Notes: a model not told the origin generated them from the sequence alone. A stretch of DNA of 64,000 nt from Chondrus crispus (GCF_000350225.1 NW_005179158.1:740158-804157), one strand, 5' to 3'; positions 54,256 through 64,000 are shown, numbered from the stretch's first letter. Translations and numbers: made by a program.

Positions 54256-55428
54256 TTATTGAGAAGGCCCTACACTCCTCCCTAGCATTTCTTGCGTGAT
54301 GGCCCCTCGGAACTCGCCAACGACTTGTTTGCTGCGGACAACGAGTGCAGGCCACGCCAATTCAAGATTGCCGAGAACTTCATTCCGGCCCCGAGCTGCC
54401 TTGGGCAGACGCCCAGAATTTTTTGTGGAGAGTCGAGACCAGCGAAGCGAAAATGAATAATCAGTAGCAAAGTACATATCCTCATCTTCGCCTATCACAA
54501 TACCTGACTCAGATATCACATCATGCATCGACACACGGTTTCTCTCCAGTCTGCTCACATAAACTGAATTGCAATAATCGAACCGCCTGTTCTCTCTCCG
54601 AAGTACATCGAAGGCTCCATTACGGAGTGATTTATGGAGGCTTCCTGCCAGTCTAAAAATGAAAGGGTACTTACCGTCTTCGTTCTCAGCTAAAGTACCT
54701 CCCAAAAGTCGCAATGCGGAGTTTTCAGCCAGCGCAGCCCCGTTAATCTTCCTACCCTTCTCCACTAGGGCAAGTAAATCTGATTGAACACCGAGGCGTA
54801 TAAATTGAGATACATCGTGCAAAGAATCAAACAAAACTAGTGATTCTTGCAGACCCTGAGATGGAGACTGTGTTTCGCAAAAGTTTAGTTCAAGCGTAGC
54901 ACGAGGACAACGTGACCGAATTACCGTAGCAATCTTGGCAAAATCGGACAGGCTGCAGTTCGCATCAACACGAAGCAGAGACGTAAAACACATCCCAACA
55001 AAACGCCCATTGCCTCTCTTAACATCAGAAATAGCGGATCGTGCGCGCTGGAATGAAAGAGGTTTATGACAGTGATGGACCATTCTGTGTGTCAAGTAGC
55101 TGAAAACACGTTCAGCAATGCGGTCGCTTTCACTTTCATTCCCAATTATTCGAGAGTAAATTGCGCTCTGCGCACTCACAAGCCTCTTTAACTCGTTCAC
55201 TTTAAGTTCCAAATTGGCAATTCTGGCACCAGTGTGCTGTATTGGGCATCTACATCCTCGGGATTTTTGGGAGGTGTCATGAATCACATGGAAGGACGAT
55301 TCGTTCGTATTGGGTGTAAAGTCGGGATCCGAGAGGAAACCATCCTCGACTGTTTCGGAGACGGATTGGCAATCGCTCTCCGACGCCAGTGGTTCCTTTT
55401 GGCGGCTCCGCCATGCCTGACAGGCCAT
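54256..55428 (-). CDS. Unrecognised 390-aa protein
   Basis: ATG at 55426-55428, TAA at 54256. A TATA-like CCTATATAGG (55446-55455) lies just upstream. The N-terminus is acidic. A Cys pair (CRCPIQH) is followed by a predicted coiled coil at about residues 65-95 (ANLELKVNELKRLVSAQSAI). The rest looks globular with alternating helices (RFVGMCFTSLLRVDANCSLS, SRCPRATLELNFCETQ). There are no transmembrane segments, signal peptide or known catalytic motif. It is intact, unlike its convergent neighbour, the transposase relic. It could be an accessory protein of that transposon or an independent gene. Confidence 0.6.
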   Translation of the reverse strand: MACQAWRSRQKEPLASESDCQSVSETVEDGFLSDPDFTPNTNESSFHVIHDTSQKSRGCRCPIQHTGARIANLELKVNELKRLVSAQSAIYSRIIGNESESDRIAERVFSYLTHRMVHHCHKPLSFQRARSAISDVKRGNGRFVGMCFTSLLRVDANCSLSDFAKIATVIRSRCPRATLELNFCETQSPSQGLQESLVLFDSLHDVSQFIRLGVQSDLLALVEKGRKINGAALAENSALRLLGGTLAENEDGKYPFIFRLAGSLHKSLRNGAFDVLRRENRRFDYCNSVYVSRLERNRVSMHDVISESGIVIGEDEDMYFATDYSFSLRWSRLSTKNSGRLPKAARGRNEVLGNLELAWPALVVRSKQVVGEFRGAITQEMLGRSVGPSQ

Positions 55429-55454
55429 GTTCTCACACCCTTTGCCTATATAGG

Positions 55455-55512
55455 CGTTTCATGGGACGCAAGCTGTCACATATATATGTGACAGCTTGCG
55501 TCCTATGAAACG
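55455..55512. repeat. 58-bp near-perfect palindrome upstream of the 54256-55428 gene
   Basis: Symmetry centre lies between 55483 and 55484 with no spacer. The central 40 bp (55464-55503) are a perfect palindrome built from GGACGCAAGCTGTCACATAT and its complement. The outer 9 bp pair with one mismatch. It abuts the TATA-like box of the minus-strand gene 27 bp from its ATG. Confidence 0.9.
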
Positions 55513-56227
55513 AGCGCGCATTTTTGTTTCAACAATTCCGTGTCCCTCTTCCTAACATAAATAGCCTAAAACAGCGCCGTTGACAAGCTCAATATTCGTG
55601 ACTCGAGCTTTCCACCATATCGTTTTCGATATATTCTGACCCTTTCTGCGCCCTTTCCCGATACAAAAGTCGAGCAACTATTTAACCTCAATTTCCTCTC
55701 CGGTACTTACGGGTTTCATGATTGCAACCAGGCGGAGATGGAACCGGTAAACAGTGCGATGTCGCAACGCACTGTATTCCACGCAGTAGAACGATGCGAT
55801 CAGGCGTAGTAAGCCCGGAGGGCCAATATTCAATTTCAGGAAGCACTGACGGAGGCTGAGACTCAATAAGAGTAATACTGGTGCTTACGGCCTGGCGAGG
55901 AGATCGCGAAGTGCCGTTGCTACGGTTGGATTAAAGTTTAGTTAGAATTGAGCTGGAAAAATCAGAAGTATTCCCGTATGCATTCTCCTGCACGCGGACA
56001 GGCATTGTTATTGTTGTGATGGCAGAGCGCTTCCAGAACGAAAAATTAAAATGCAGGCACGATCACTACTGCGGAACGCTGCGGCAATGAGTTGTCATTG
56101 TACTTGACAAATGATGCGTGCAAGAGAACGATGTTCTCCATCTCATTTTTAAAACACAGGAGCGCTGCCCAGCAATGAATAGGTAGATTGAGGCTAATAA
56201 AGCCGGTTTCTGGACGAATATTTTCTC
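55513..56227. other. No recognised gene
   Basis: Short frames only. It adjoins the broken 3' end of E4. Confidence 0.45.
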
Positions 56228-56470
56228 TCAAAATATGCGCTCAATAAATGCCTGCTCCGGAATAATAATATATATTGATTTCGGAGTAAGTGACCCCGTA
56301 GTAAACTGTTCGTCCAAGTTCTTTGTGGACGTGTGACCTTGTTTACGCGAAATGATTCTAATGGACCCACAGGGTTTCGAGTTCACGAGAGCTGGGTGAC
56401 TTGACTTGTAGTGACCGGAAACATCGCGGGACAGGAAGTGGGTCCACGTCACTCCTGACCCTTCAAGTTT
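56228..56470 (-). pseudogene. Start of E4 pol (truncated)
   Basis: In the -1 frame after the slippery site, about 80 codons stay open (VTWTHFLSRDVSGHYKSSHP and on) until TGA at 56228. They correspond to the region before the protease in E1, but no protease motif is reached. The last part is AT-rich and probably already beyond the element. Confidence 0.55.
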
Positions 56471-58832
56471 TTTGGGGTCTGGTCTTCACTTGACGTGGAG
56501 CCTGCACTTTCGTTATCCCGCCAAGGCGCTGCGTGCTCGTCGCGGACGTGCGTCGTGACGTAGACTCCACCTGGCCGGTCGAACCTGACGCCGCGACTTC
56601 TCGTATCGCAATCATCGCGTCCAGGGTGGGCACGGGTTTCGCGAAAATCATGTCGAGAAGCACCGTGAGCTGTCCCTTGGTTCCTGTACTTGTACGAACC
56701 TCGGGTCTCGGGGCGTACCATTCGAGTATCGAAGCGTTGGCGAAGCCATTCTGGGGCCGTCGGGTTATCCTTGCACTTGTACAAGAAATAGCAATACGCG
56801 TAGTAAAAGCGCTTCTCGGGCGTTAAGGTCGGGCACGTGAACGTGGAATGCCCGGCATTCTTGCAAGTCCAGCAGTTCAAGCCCCAGTCGTTCGTTGGAA
56901 TCACGCTGAGAGCCGTCGCGAGCTTCCTATTCACTCAACTTCGGCACGGCGACTGTATTCTTGTGTAAGAGCTCACGAAGATTATCGATCGATTGGGCTT
57001 GAGAGTTCTCCGTGGAAGGGCTCACGGGTGCGATAGAATTTCAGCGTTCGCGAGAATCGCCCGCAAATAAGAGGGCTTCGAGATTTGTAGCTATTTGTAA
57101 CGCGGACTCGGGATCTTGGGACCGCATATCCGCCCAGTAATTCATCGGGCCGTGTACCACGTGCCTTAGTGTGGGATATCGGACAAATGACGAGGTCGGA
57201 ACATGACGACCGGTCGTTTCCGCGGGTTCTTGCATCGTCATAACGTGACCGCGGGGCTTGAGTTTAACCGGGGTCGAATTGCTTTGTGTGCGACGAGCTC
57301 GGAACGTGTTACCTTCGGCATGCGCAACGCGACGCGCAACAGTTATATCGCCTTGTTCATTCACGGGTAGATGCCTTACTGCCTCGGCCACAGCATCACG
57401 AGTCGAGGGAAGAAGCCCACGAATGTAGTAATTCACGAGTTCACGGTCCTCGAATACATTACGGCAACCTCGTGCAGCTGCAATTAAGCGATCGGGAAAC
57501 TTGCTCTCGTCTTCTTCAGGCTTCTGTTTCGCGTCGGTGACCTTCTCATAAGCGCGTTGTAGCGCGTCGTCGGGCAAATAGCGCTTGATTAGGGCGTGTA
57601 CCACGAACGGCCACGAACCAGCTAGAGCTGAATTCGAGGAGCGAACTCCGGGGGAGACTTGGTTCGTGTACATATCTTTTGCGGAACCCATGAGGTAATA
57701 CGAGATCGTGAGGGACGCCAGGCCTTCGGGAACGTGTAGGTCATCGAAGCCGTCACGAATTGAAGAGAGGAACTGCAGGAGCTTGATAGGGTTCGTGCCG
57801 TCGAATGGCTGGAATGAAGGGAATAGCGCGTCGAATCTGGGTATTACGCGGTAGACACTCTCGCTCTCAGTCACGTGAAGAGTAGCTCGTGTATCACGTA
57901 ACCGGTAGTGCCTGTAAGACACCACAATCGTGAATGGGGCGAGAGGGTCAGTCGTGGGGCGATCCCAGGACAGTACGGGCCTTCAAGAGTCTTGGCCATT
58001 TCTTGCAATGGAACCACGTGGTCGTGCATCAAGGGCATTGGAGCCGCACAAGTAGTCACCAGTGACTGAGTAGGCGCCCATCGCGGGTTAGTTTTCGAAG
58101 TCGCAGTATCTTGCTGTGCTCTTGTCGCATGTTATTAATTCGTGGGACCGCGGACTCCACAAAAGAATTCTTCTAGAGTGCGTGGAGCGAGAGGTTCATC
58201 TGCACCCCGGCCGGCTTGGGCTTGAATTTGGGAGTATCAATCTTGTTCTTGTAAGTGATTCGAGGAATTGGGGATGGGAGACGGGGGAACAGGTTCTCCT
58301 CGAATCCCGGGATCTTCTCGAACATGAACTTTAGACGACTCGAGGGTTCGGACACGACTACGGAGTATTGTGTTCTCGGACATGATAGTCGCGAGTAGGG
58401 TCCTGATTTCTCGGACTTCATTGGAATTCCTTCTGACTTGAAGATTCGTATCTTGAGATTTTCACAGAGAGCCTCGAGGCTTGCACGTACCTCGCAGATC
58501 TCTGTGCGGACGGATAGAATTAGGTCTTGATGTCCGGTGGCATTCTCCGTCGTAGACCTGAGACGAGAATCTAGCTCACTTTGATCAGGAAGTCTTGATG
58601 CAAGGGAATTGAGGCGCTCACGAAAATCGAGGTACATGAGCGGCAGGACATCCGGCGATTCCATGGTGGCCTCGAGCATTGCGCGTAGATCATCGCGAAT
58701 CTCAAAGCTCGCCAACGTGTCAACCGGCACGCATGCAGACGTGTTTCCGTGTGGGTTGCTCGCTGTTTCGAGCGCTTCTTGTTGCATCGTGGGCTGCGCG
58801 GAGCGTGTGGTAGATCGGGTCTCGGGTGGCAT
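56449..58832 (-). pseudogene. E4 Gag, frameshifted
   Basis: ATG at 58832 starts a 219-codon N-terminal part (MPPETRSTTRSAQPTMQQEA) that ends early. The Gag domain is in a second frame (57925-57041) and shows YRHYRLRDTRATLHV, LPDDALQRAYEKVTDAKQKP and LVNYYIRGLLPSTRDAVAEA, matching E1 Gag. The C-terminus (56934-56449) is in a third frame with an intact knuckle CWTCKNAGHSTFTC, aligning exactly with the altered knuckle of E1. Confidence 0.85.
56467..56473 (-). promoter_or_regulatory. -1 frameshift heptamer AAAAAAC at the end of E4 gag
   Basis: On the minus strand gag ends cca aaa aac ttg aag ggt cag gag tga, giving A-AAA-AAC in register, a canonical heptamer. Five nucleotides on, GGGTC can pair with GACCC across a 12-nt loop, and bases around it extend the stem with a bulge. 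The -1 frame is open afterwards. Confidence 0.7.
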
Positions 58833-58913
58833 CTCGGGGGAAGGACGAGGTGAAGGGAAAGACTGCCACGGAAGGAGGAGAAAGGAAATCGTGAAAAGGG
58901 AACAAGAAGTACA

Positions 58914-58933
58914 CTTCTAGGTCGGGAGCCCAG
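58914..58933 (-). promoter_or_regulatory. E4 primer-binding site
   Basis: The minus strand reads CTGGGCTCCCGACCTAGAAG just inside the LTR. It shares TCCCGACCTAGA with the E1 site and differs in the two bases after TGG. Confidence 0.65.
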
Positions 58934-59551
58934 TGTAGTAGGACGCGAACCGAGGAACACGTGCTAAAACAAGGGTCGTTCGTGGGGTCGTGTACGTGAA
59001 GCTCGGGAGAAGTGGTAGAGACTGGTGGGCGACTGTAAAACCCAGGAGTGCTCGCGAACCTCGGAATCTAGGGGCGAACGACGCAGTGCTCTCGACCCAG
59101 CGGGGCTAACACACGGCCAGCGAACCGTGCGCGCAAGCGGGGAGGCAACACGCGACGCGGCCACGAGGGTCCCAGGGCGCGAGCGAGAGACAACGATAGA
59201 GCGTGAACGAGGAAGGGTTAGTCGAATGTCTGCCCAAAAACCAGAACGAGACTGCGTCCTTGGTCCTTGGTTGCTTGTCCCTAAACCCACCCGGCGCAAG
59301 CGCCAACGACACTATATACTACTAGATCGCGGTCGAGATCTAACGGCTAGAACTCGTGGGGCCGGGTCGTGGTGCACACGTGTACATATGTGAGGATAGG
59401 TCCGCGTGTGTGCGTGTCGTTATCAAAGTGAGCTTTGCTGGTGTACATGGAGCTTGGTACTGTACGTCAGACTGCTTGTGTAATCTAGATACGCGTGTAC
59501 ACGAGTCGCGCGAAAAGGAGTACTAGAGTAGCACGGGTGGTTTATTCCACA
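58934..59551 (-). repeat. 5' LTR of E4 (618 bp)
   Basis: Minus-strand sequence starts TGTGGAATAAACCACC and ends TCCTACTACA. Length and terminal pattern match the E1 and E3 LTRs although the interior differs. Confidence 0.78.
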
Positions 59552-60174
59552 ATTAATCCTACTGTCGGGTGAGAAACTTGGACATGCAGCGGGCAAGGGC
59601 GGAGATCCGGGAAGGAAGGGCCACTGTAACCATGTAGGGGAGGTTGTTGTCTGCCTCCTTCTTGTTCGATTGAATCGTCCGTAGCTATCCCTGGTTGTAG
59701 GGCTCCGACACGTGCGTTGAGGGATGAGAAAGGAGACGTAGTTGGGGGGTCGCCAAGGTGAACAGAGCGGCTGTTGAGCTCTACGCGCTTCTTGGGAGCA
59801 CCTGGAGGCTCGTAGTCAGTGGCAATATACCAGCTTCCCCGCTTCTGCCCTGCTTTAAAAGAGGCTTGAACCACAATTCCGGGTACAAACTTGGACTCTG
59901 CAACACGGCCATAGCGGCGCTTGGCCTCTGCGAGGCATGTAACGTCTTTTGCTTTAGCGTGGACGCTCGTGCCAGGCGTCTTACGAGGGTCTGCGGACGA
60001 AGGCATGACGGAGGCGGTGATGGACTTTCCCGCTAAGAAGCGCGGCACTTTTTTCTGGATGGTTGGGAACTGTGTCCGAATAAAAGAGCGGAATGCAGTC
60101 CTAAAGATATTTGAGAAACACGACTGTGGTATCGGCTGGCGCCAGAAACCAACGCGTTTTGAAATACAGTGCAT
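59542..60174 (-). CDS. Unrecognised 210-aa ORF truncated by E4, next to an inverted-repeat terminus
   Basis: ATG at 60172-60174. The frame ends TAA at 59542, 10 bp into the E4 LTR, so the true C-terminus is lost. The N-terminal third is basic. The middle segment RRYGRVAESKFVPGIVVQAS, SWYIATDYEPPGAPKKRVEL and NSRSVHLGDPP looks like a small beta-rich domain found before the catalytic part of some algal and oomycete transposase-like proteins; this is a weak recollection. Just upstream lie a palindrome GAGGATATATCCTC (60193-60206) and the terminus ATAGACA with CTAG (60226-60236), the same end sequence as the tyrosine-recombinase element. A transposon gene is likely. Confidence 0.45.
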   Translation of the reverse strand: MHCISKRVGFWRQPIPQSCFSNIFRTAFRSFIRTQFPTIQKKVPRFLAGKSITASVMPSSADPRKTPGTSVHAKAKDVTCLAEAKRRYGRVAESKFVPGIVVQASFKAGQKRGSWYIATDYEPPGAPKKRVELNSRSVHLGDPPTTSPFSSLNARVGALQPGIATDDSIEQEGGRQQPPLHGYSGPSFPDLRPCPLHVQVSHPTVGLIVE

Positions 60175-60236
60175 TTAAAACACCCCTCAAAAGAGGATAT
60201 ATCCTCAAATGAAGTCCATGGGAGCATAGACACTAG

Positions 60237-61383
60237 GGGTGCGATATCTGAAAGTATGAAATGTACTCCCAATGGGTAGCTCCGGAAATAACATATTTTA
60301 AGGTGGCACCAAAAAGTACCTTTCCGAAAATGTGACTCAAATCTTTCAAAGAGAGCCCTGAAAACGTATCGGCATATGAGCCCATTTTTACTACTGTACA
60401 GGGGGGTCGGGCAAGAGTGCTACTTGGAGTAGTGCCTCCCTCGATATAGTGTTATAGCTAGAACTCTTTCACGGGCTATCATACTGGTTACAAGTTTACA
60501 CGTGTATGTGTTTTAAAGCAATCAATGGCACATCTTTCTAACATTCCCAATTTGTAGGAAAAATGCGGCTTCTGTATAGTGCCACTCACGCAATAGTGCC
60601 ATATGTAGAGGTCAGTTCTGGTATGGCCCTATTTCGCGGGACCCCCTGTATGAGATCCACCCTCGTGCTTGTCCAGATACACCATCCTTCTGGGCAACTC
60701 TCAATCAGTCCTCTTGGCAATCCAATCGGTCAGGGACCCATATCCTTCCCTAATCCGTCTCCATTTCCTGCCCTTACTCCCATCTCAACGCCGTCCCGTC
60801 CCCATCCCCTCTCCTTACTCCCATCTCCACGCTGTTCCGTCACAATACCCTCCCCGTACTCCCATCTCCACACCACTCATCCCCTATTTTCCATGATTTG
60901 GGGTTTGATCTTTACACAGATAGCACCATGGCACTTCTCATCGTAATGTTTATGCTTCTTTCAAAAGGAGGAGGGTTCAGATTAAACGGATGCCCTTTTG
61001 TTACAAGGTGTCCTTGAGAGGGACGACGAAAACGTGACCGGAGAATCCGACGTCATGCCCTCCACCATCCCTGCATATCTGCATTCTCAGGTCTCGTCGG
61101 TTCTGGCTGTGATCAGTCTCTTATTACACTAACAGGCTTCGACTTCAAACCTTTCCACTACGTACTAGATAAACTCTGAATCGTTTACCTCAAGTACTCA
61201 CCTTATTCCGATGTTACAAATCGCCTGTTGCCTATCGTATTTTGAATGGGGAGAGCCCTCGGAGCATAACATAATCATACTGTTTGGGGCTTGTTTTGGC
61301 ATGGTGGGGCTCAAGAGAGTCGTCTTTCGTTCTGTCTCTGCTTTTCGGAATCACAGAGTCCGTTTGCTCCCTTTTAAATACAT
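60237..61383. other. Gene-poor stretch
   Basis: No recognised gene. A minisatellite lies at 60772-60888. Confidence 0.45.
60772..60888. repeat. 41-bp minisatellite, about 2.9 copies
   Basis: Units begin CCTTACTCCCATCTCAACGC, CCTTACTCCCATCTCCACGC and CCGTACTCCCATCTCCACAC, spaced 41 bp. The region is pyrimidine-rich. Confidence 0.75.
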
Positions 61384-62070
61384 TTGGGAGAAGGATGGTA
61401 TTGGAAGTACGGCGTAGTGATCCAAATGGAGCAATCTGAAATGCCATCTGATGAAGTGGTAGGGGAATTTAAAATTGCGGTCGGTACAAGGCATGCAATG
61501 CTGCATGACGTATACTTTGTGGCTGATGGCTTGAGTTTATATCTGGAGCAGCCATCTGACTGTGATATTCAAAACATGTTTTACCACGGATAGATGGACG
61601 TTGGAAACGTGTTCGTGTTTGCGCCAAATGGGGTGGTTATTGCAAGTGCGATTAACGCGCCTGGAGCGATGCATGATTCTATCATTGCAGAACGTGGTAG
61701 AATATTTGGAAAGCTAGAACATCACTACAAAAAGACGGGTGGGAGGTCTGTTGTGGACTCCGCCCTCTCGAAGGGGAGTTACACTTCTTAAATAAAGTCT
61801 TTACAAGACCCACTTATGGCAAGCAACGGCGACGCATCGAACACGACAATGCTGAGACAAGCAACTTGTGCTATTCAGCCGTCAAAATTGGACATGTGGG
61901 CTCTTAAAGCCACATTTCCACTCCTCAGGGAAAGGTTTGCTTAGGGAGGGAGAGGAGAAAGAAAACTCTCAATCACGTCACTTGCGCAACTTTTTAACCT
62001 TCGTGCCCGTTTAGTCGGCATTAGCACGCATATCGCGACTCAACTGACCGTTTCTTTCAGGATCCTGGCG
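61384..62070 (+). pseudogene. DDE_Tnp_4 (Harbinger/IS5-type) transposase relic
   Basis: A single frame carries the family motifs, interrupted by stops at 61591, 61789 and about 61942. They are YFVADGLSLYLEQPSDCDIQ (first Asp), NVFVFAPNGVVIASAINAPG, AMHDS (second Asp), HHYKKTGGRSVVDSALSKGS, and further on MWALKATFPLLRERF and FNLRARLVGI. The N-terminal DNA-binding part is not recognisable upstream. The order and spacing are those of the endonuclease domain of Harbinger-related transposases. Inverted ends were not identified. Confidence 0.85.
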
Positions 62071-62308
62071 ATATCTAAATATCGAAAAATTTTCGCACAT
62101 CAATCATTCTTGCAGCTGTGGAATCAGCTTGACGAACCTCTTCCATTGGTATCAGTTTCGAACATTGCATAACGCAAGGCGGCGAGATGTTTGAGCTTAT
62201 ATGCGACATGTTGAAGACATTTTGACATGTTTTCTGCGTTTATGGTCACCGATAGAAATATTACAAAAGTAAGATCTCAGCGAATCTTGAAAAGACCTGC
62301 TGCACTTT

Positions 62309-63941
62309 ATGCCAATTTCAAAATTTGCAGCTCAAAACGTTGGCCACGTACGACTGGAGTTCGCCAGTTGCCTCCCCCGTGTCGTGGGGGCAATAACTAA
62401 CCCCCTCCTCTTCGCCCTACCCATCGCCGCTTCCAACGATCTGTTCCAGGCGCGTACCCCTGGCTTCCCACAGGGCCAGCAATATGAACCTGTCTCTGTA
62501 GTATAACCCCCCGGGGGCTTTTTTAGTTAGATTAGATCAACAACGGGATCCCATACTGTAGAGCTCGACGCTCTACAGTACAACCGCCCATGTCCACGTG
62601 TACACCACGGGGACAAGGGACACGCGCATACACGTGCACACGTGTACCACGCGCGAACGAAGCGTGCACGCACCACAGGTAATACGTGTACTGTCCGCCT
62701 CAACATAGCTGACAGTATTACAGTGCAGGCCGACCTGCACTACAGTAGCCTACTGCAGTACCTCTGTACTGTAGTGTTATGATAGATTGTTTTGTACATT
62801 AAATATGGAGCGGACCGACGGCGTCGGAGGGGGACAAGCACGGACTTGTCCTCAACCGACCGCAAAGGACAGTCCACCCAGCTTATTTTAACGACGCGCC
62901 TTCGCCTTCGCGCGCGTTAGGAGGAAGGGAGCGGGTAGGAGACACACGCGTGCGCGAGCGAGCCTAGATCCGCCTCCGCCCGTCAACTCTGGTACGTTAC
63001 CCAGCGCTGCTCCGAAGCGTCGAGGCGTAGATCGGCCGGCGCGTACGCGTCGTCCCCGACCGTCCCGCTCTACCATACCGCTACCAGGGCCCGCTTCCCT
63101 GCCTCGTTAGCTGGTGCTTCACCCATCTTCCCGTTCGAACGGGGTCCACGTCGGACTGCGCATACACCCTCAGTCGTCTGGGGGTGTTTATGCTACAGTC
63201 TCGAGCCGGCTTCTGCTCTCGACCGCCTTTTCCCTCTTGGTTTCAGGCCGTGGACACAGCTGTCGCGACTGGAGCCAGAGGCATTGCGCAACGCTTCTCG
63301 ACATTGAAAAGAGTTGTAAGTGCAGGAGAGCTGATTATGGGCACTGTAATTCTTGCAAAGAGTGCACCTGTTCCTACCGCTCTCTTCCCCGTCGCGGGCG
63401 CCCTGCAACCGCCCAGACTCGAAAACGGAACCGAAACTCTGTTTACTACTATGAATCAAGTGATGACGAAATGGCATCCTCAACATCTAAGGAGGCCCCT
63501 GAGGATGAGCAAGGATCGACGACACCTGTTATTCAGTTACAATATCTCTTGAAATTGTTGGGATTGAGTTATCTACTACATAACCTACCACCTTCGCGTT
63601 CAAGCACGCTTGTTGCGTCTGCAGACCTATGCGACTTTAAGCGTTCTGATGTATTCTTGAATTCCGTAATATATGCAACTTGCGCTCTTCCGTATCCCGC
63701 GGATGTCGACACATATTTCAGAACTAGGCACCGAAATAACTCAAACATTGAGTTGGGCGGGGAATGTTTGAAATCTCTGCTTCAGGCTTTTGGTGCGGTA
63801 TCACGCGGCTCGATTGAACGTAGGCTTCTGAGAGGGATTCTATGCGCGCATGCGCCACTGAATAATTTGAATGAACTGATTGAAAGACACAAAATACATG
63901 TCGTAGACGAAAATGCAGGGGAAAGTGAGGAAGAAATTTAA
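62309..63941 (+). pseudogene. Cys-rich ORF split by a solo LTR
   Basis: ATG at 62309 opens a frame that runs into the LTR at 62497. Removing the LTR and one copy of the GTCTC duplication restores the same frame, which continues from about 63203 to TAA at 63939 (about 310 codons). The downstream part has a cluster SCKCRRADYGHCNSCKECTC, with the spacing C-x-C-x7-C-x2-C-x2-C-x-C, followed by RRGRPATAQTRKRNR, an AT-hook-like basic segment. An acidic linker and a helical C-terminus ending ESEEEI follow. A DNA-binding or transposon-associated role is possible. No family was recognised. The 5' half may not all be coding. Confidence 0.55.
62497..63197 (+). repeat. Solo LTR (701 bp) of the E1-related family
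   Basis: It starts TGTAGTATAACCCCCC and ends GGGGGTGTTTATGCTACA. The flanking 5-mers are GTCTC on both sides (62492-62496 and 63198-63202), a perfect target duplication. No primer site or polypurine tract adjoins it. The interior shares GTGCAGGCCGACCTGCACT and the GTACATTAA..GGAGCGGACCG region with the E1 LTR. Recombination between two LTRs of a full element is the usual origin. Confidence 0.92.
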
Positions 63942-64000
63942 CCGGAAGCTTTTCATAATAGTGTTTGTCGTGGCGGTGGAGAGGTTACAAGTGCTAGTGA
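63942..64000. other. Window end, nothing recognised
   Basis: 59 bp after the Cys-rich ORF. Confidence 0.4.

Larger units (their letters stand above)
56228..59551 (-). mobile_element. Ty3/gypsy element E4, 3'-truncated, related to E1
   Basis: Reading leftward: 5' LTR (59551-58934), primer-binding site, gag in several broken frames, a canonical slippery heptamer, and about 80 codons of the start of pol. Protease, RT and integrase are missing, so it was truncated near 56230-56280. Gag aligns with E1 along its length. The LTR starts inside the coding end of the neighbouring ORF at 59542-60174. Confidence 0.85.

Noticed and set aside
61211..61417. 68-codon frame upstream of the DDE_Tnp_4 relic
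   Set aside because: No similarity to the transposase N-terminal region and no motif; probably chance.

Overview
This window is a repeat-dominated eukaryotic nuclear segment. About two thirds is transposable elements, many nested or broken, separated by AT-richer DNA with almost no recognisable host genes. There are LTR elements of Ty3/gypsy and copia type, tyrosine-recombinase and DDE DNA transposons, and a 100-N assembly gap at 18044-18143. No bacterial operons, Shine-Dalgarno sites or rRNA/tRNA genes were seen. The intron-poor, LTR-rich character and the high density of TACTGTAC-type motifs between genes would suit a red alga such as a florideophyte (Chondrus-like). That assignment is an inference, not read from a marker gene.

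Left arm (1-12860). A Ty3/gypsy element (E1, minus strand, 1-6448) with open gag and pol frames and a 612-bp LTR sits inside the integrase of an older, frameshifted gypsy element (E2, 6449-11399). E2's 5' end abuts a fragment of an SDR39U1/TIGR01777-type epimerase gene (11400-11669). A truncated LTR follows at 12317-12859.

15-18.4 kb: a gag-protease-only LTR element sits in a composite whose two outer ends are inverted LTRs flanked by the same 5-bp repeat (GTGCT).

18.4-36.4 kb: mostly gene-poor DNA with palindromes and one Cys-motif gene (27169-27798). Then comes a DNA element with terminal inverted repeats carrying a tyrosine recombinase (30728-36339). A copia-type element (31046-33895; 101-bp LTRs, CATGC target duplication, one long gag-RT-RNase H frame lacking protease and integrase) has inserted into it. 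A deleted, MITE-like relative of the host element lies at 21528-21880.

36.4-47 kb: a degenerate Ty3/gypsy chromovirus (E3, minus strand, 37709-~46925). It has a 3' LTR, a polypurine tract, a C-terminal chromodomain, and a long GC-rich antisense ORF between pol and the 3' LTR.

47-55.5 kb: a cluster with a decayed tnp2/CACTA-like transposase (+ strand) between two unrecognised minus-strand genes.

56-64 kb: a 3'-truncated gypsy element (E4, related to E1) with LTR, primer site and broken gag has inserted into the end of another ORF. Beyond it lie a Harbinger/IS5-type (DDE_Tnp_4) relic and a solo LTR (62497-63197, target duplication GTCTC) that splits a Cys-rich ORF.

The most notable signals are these. 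Gypsy elements E1, E2 and E4 each show a -1 frameshift heptamer at the end of gag, with the next frame being pol; E1 also has a 9-bp stem 5 nt downstream. A tyrosine-recombinase element with terminal inverted repeats has a MITE-like derivative. An LTR composite with inverted outer ends has a target duplication. E3 carries an antisense ORF.
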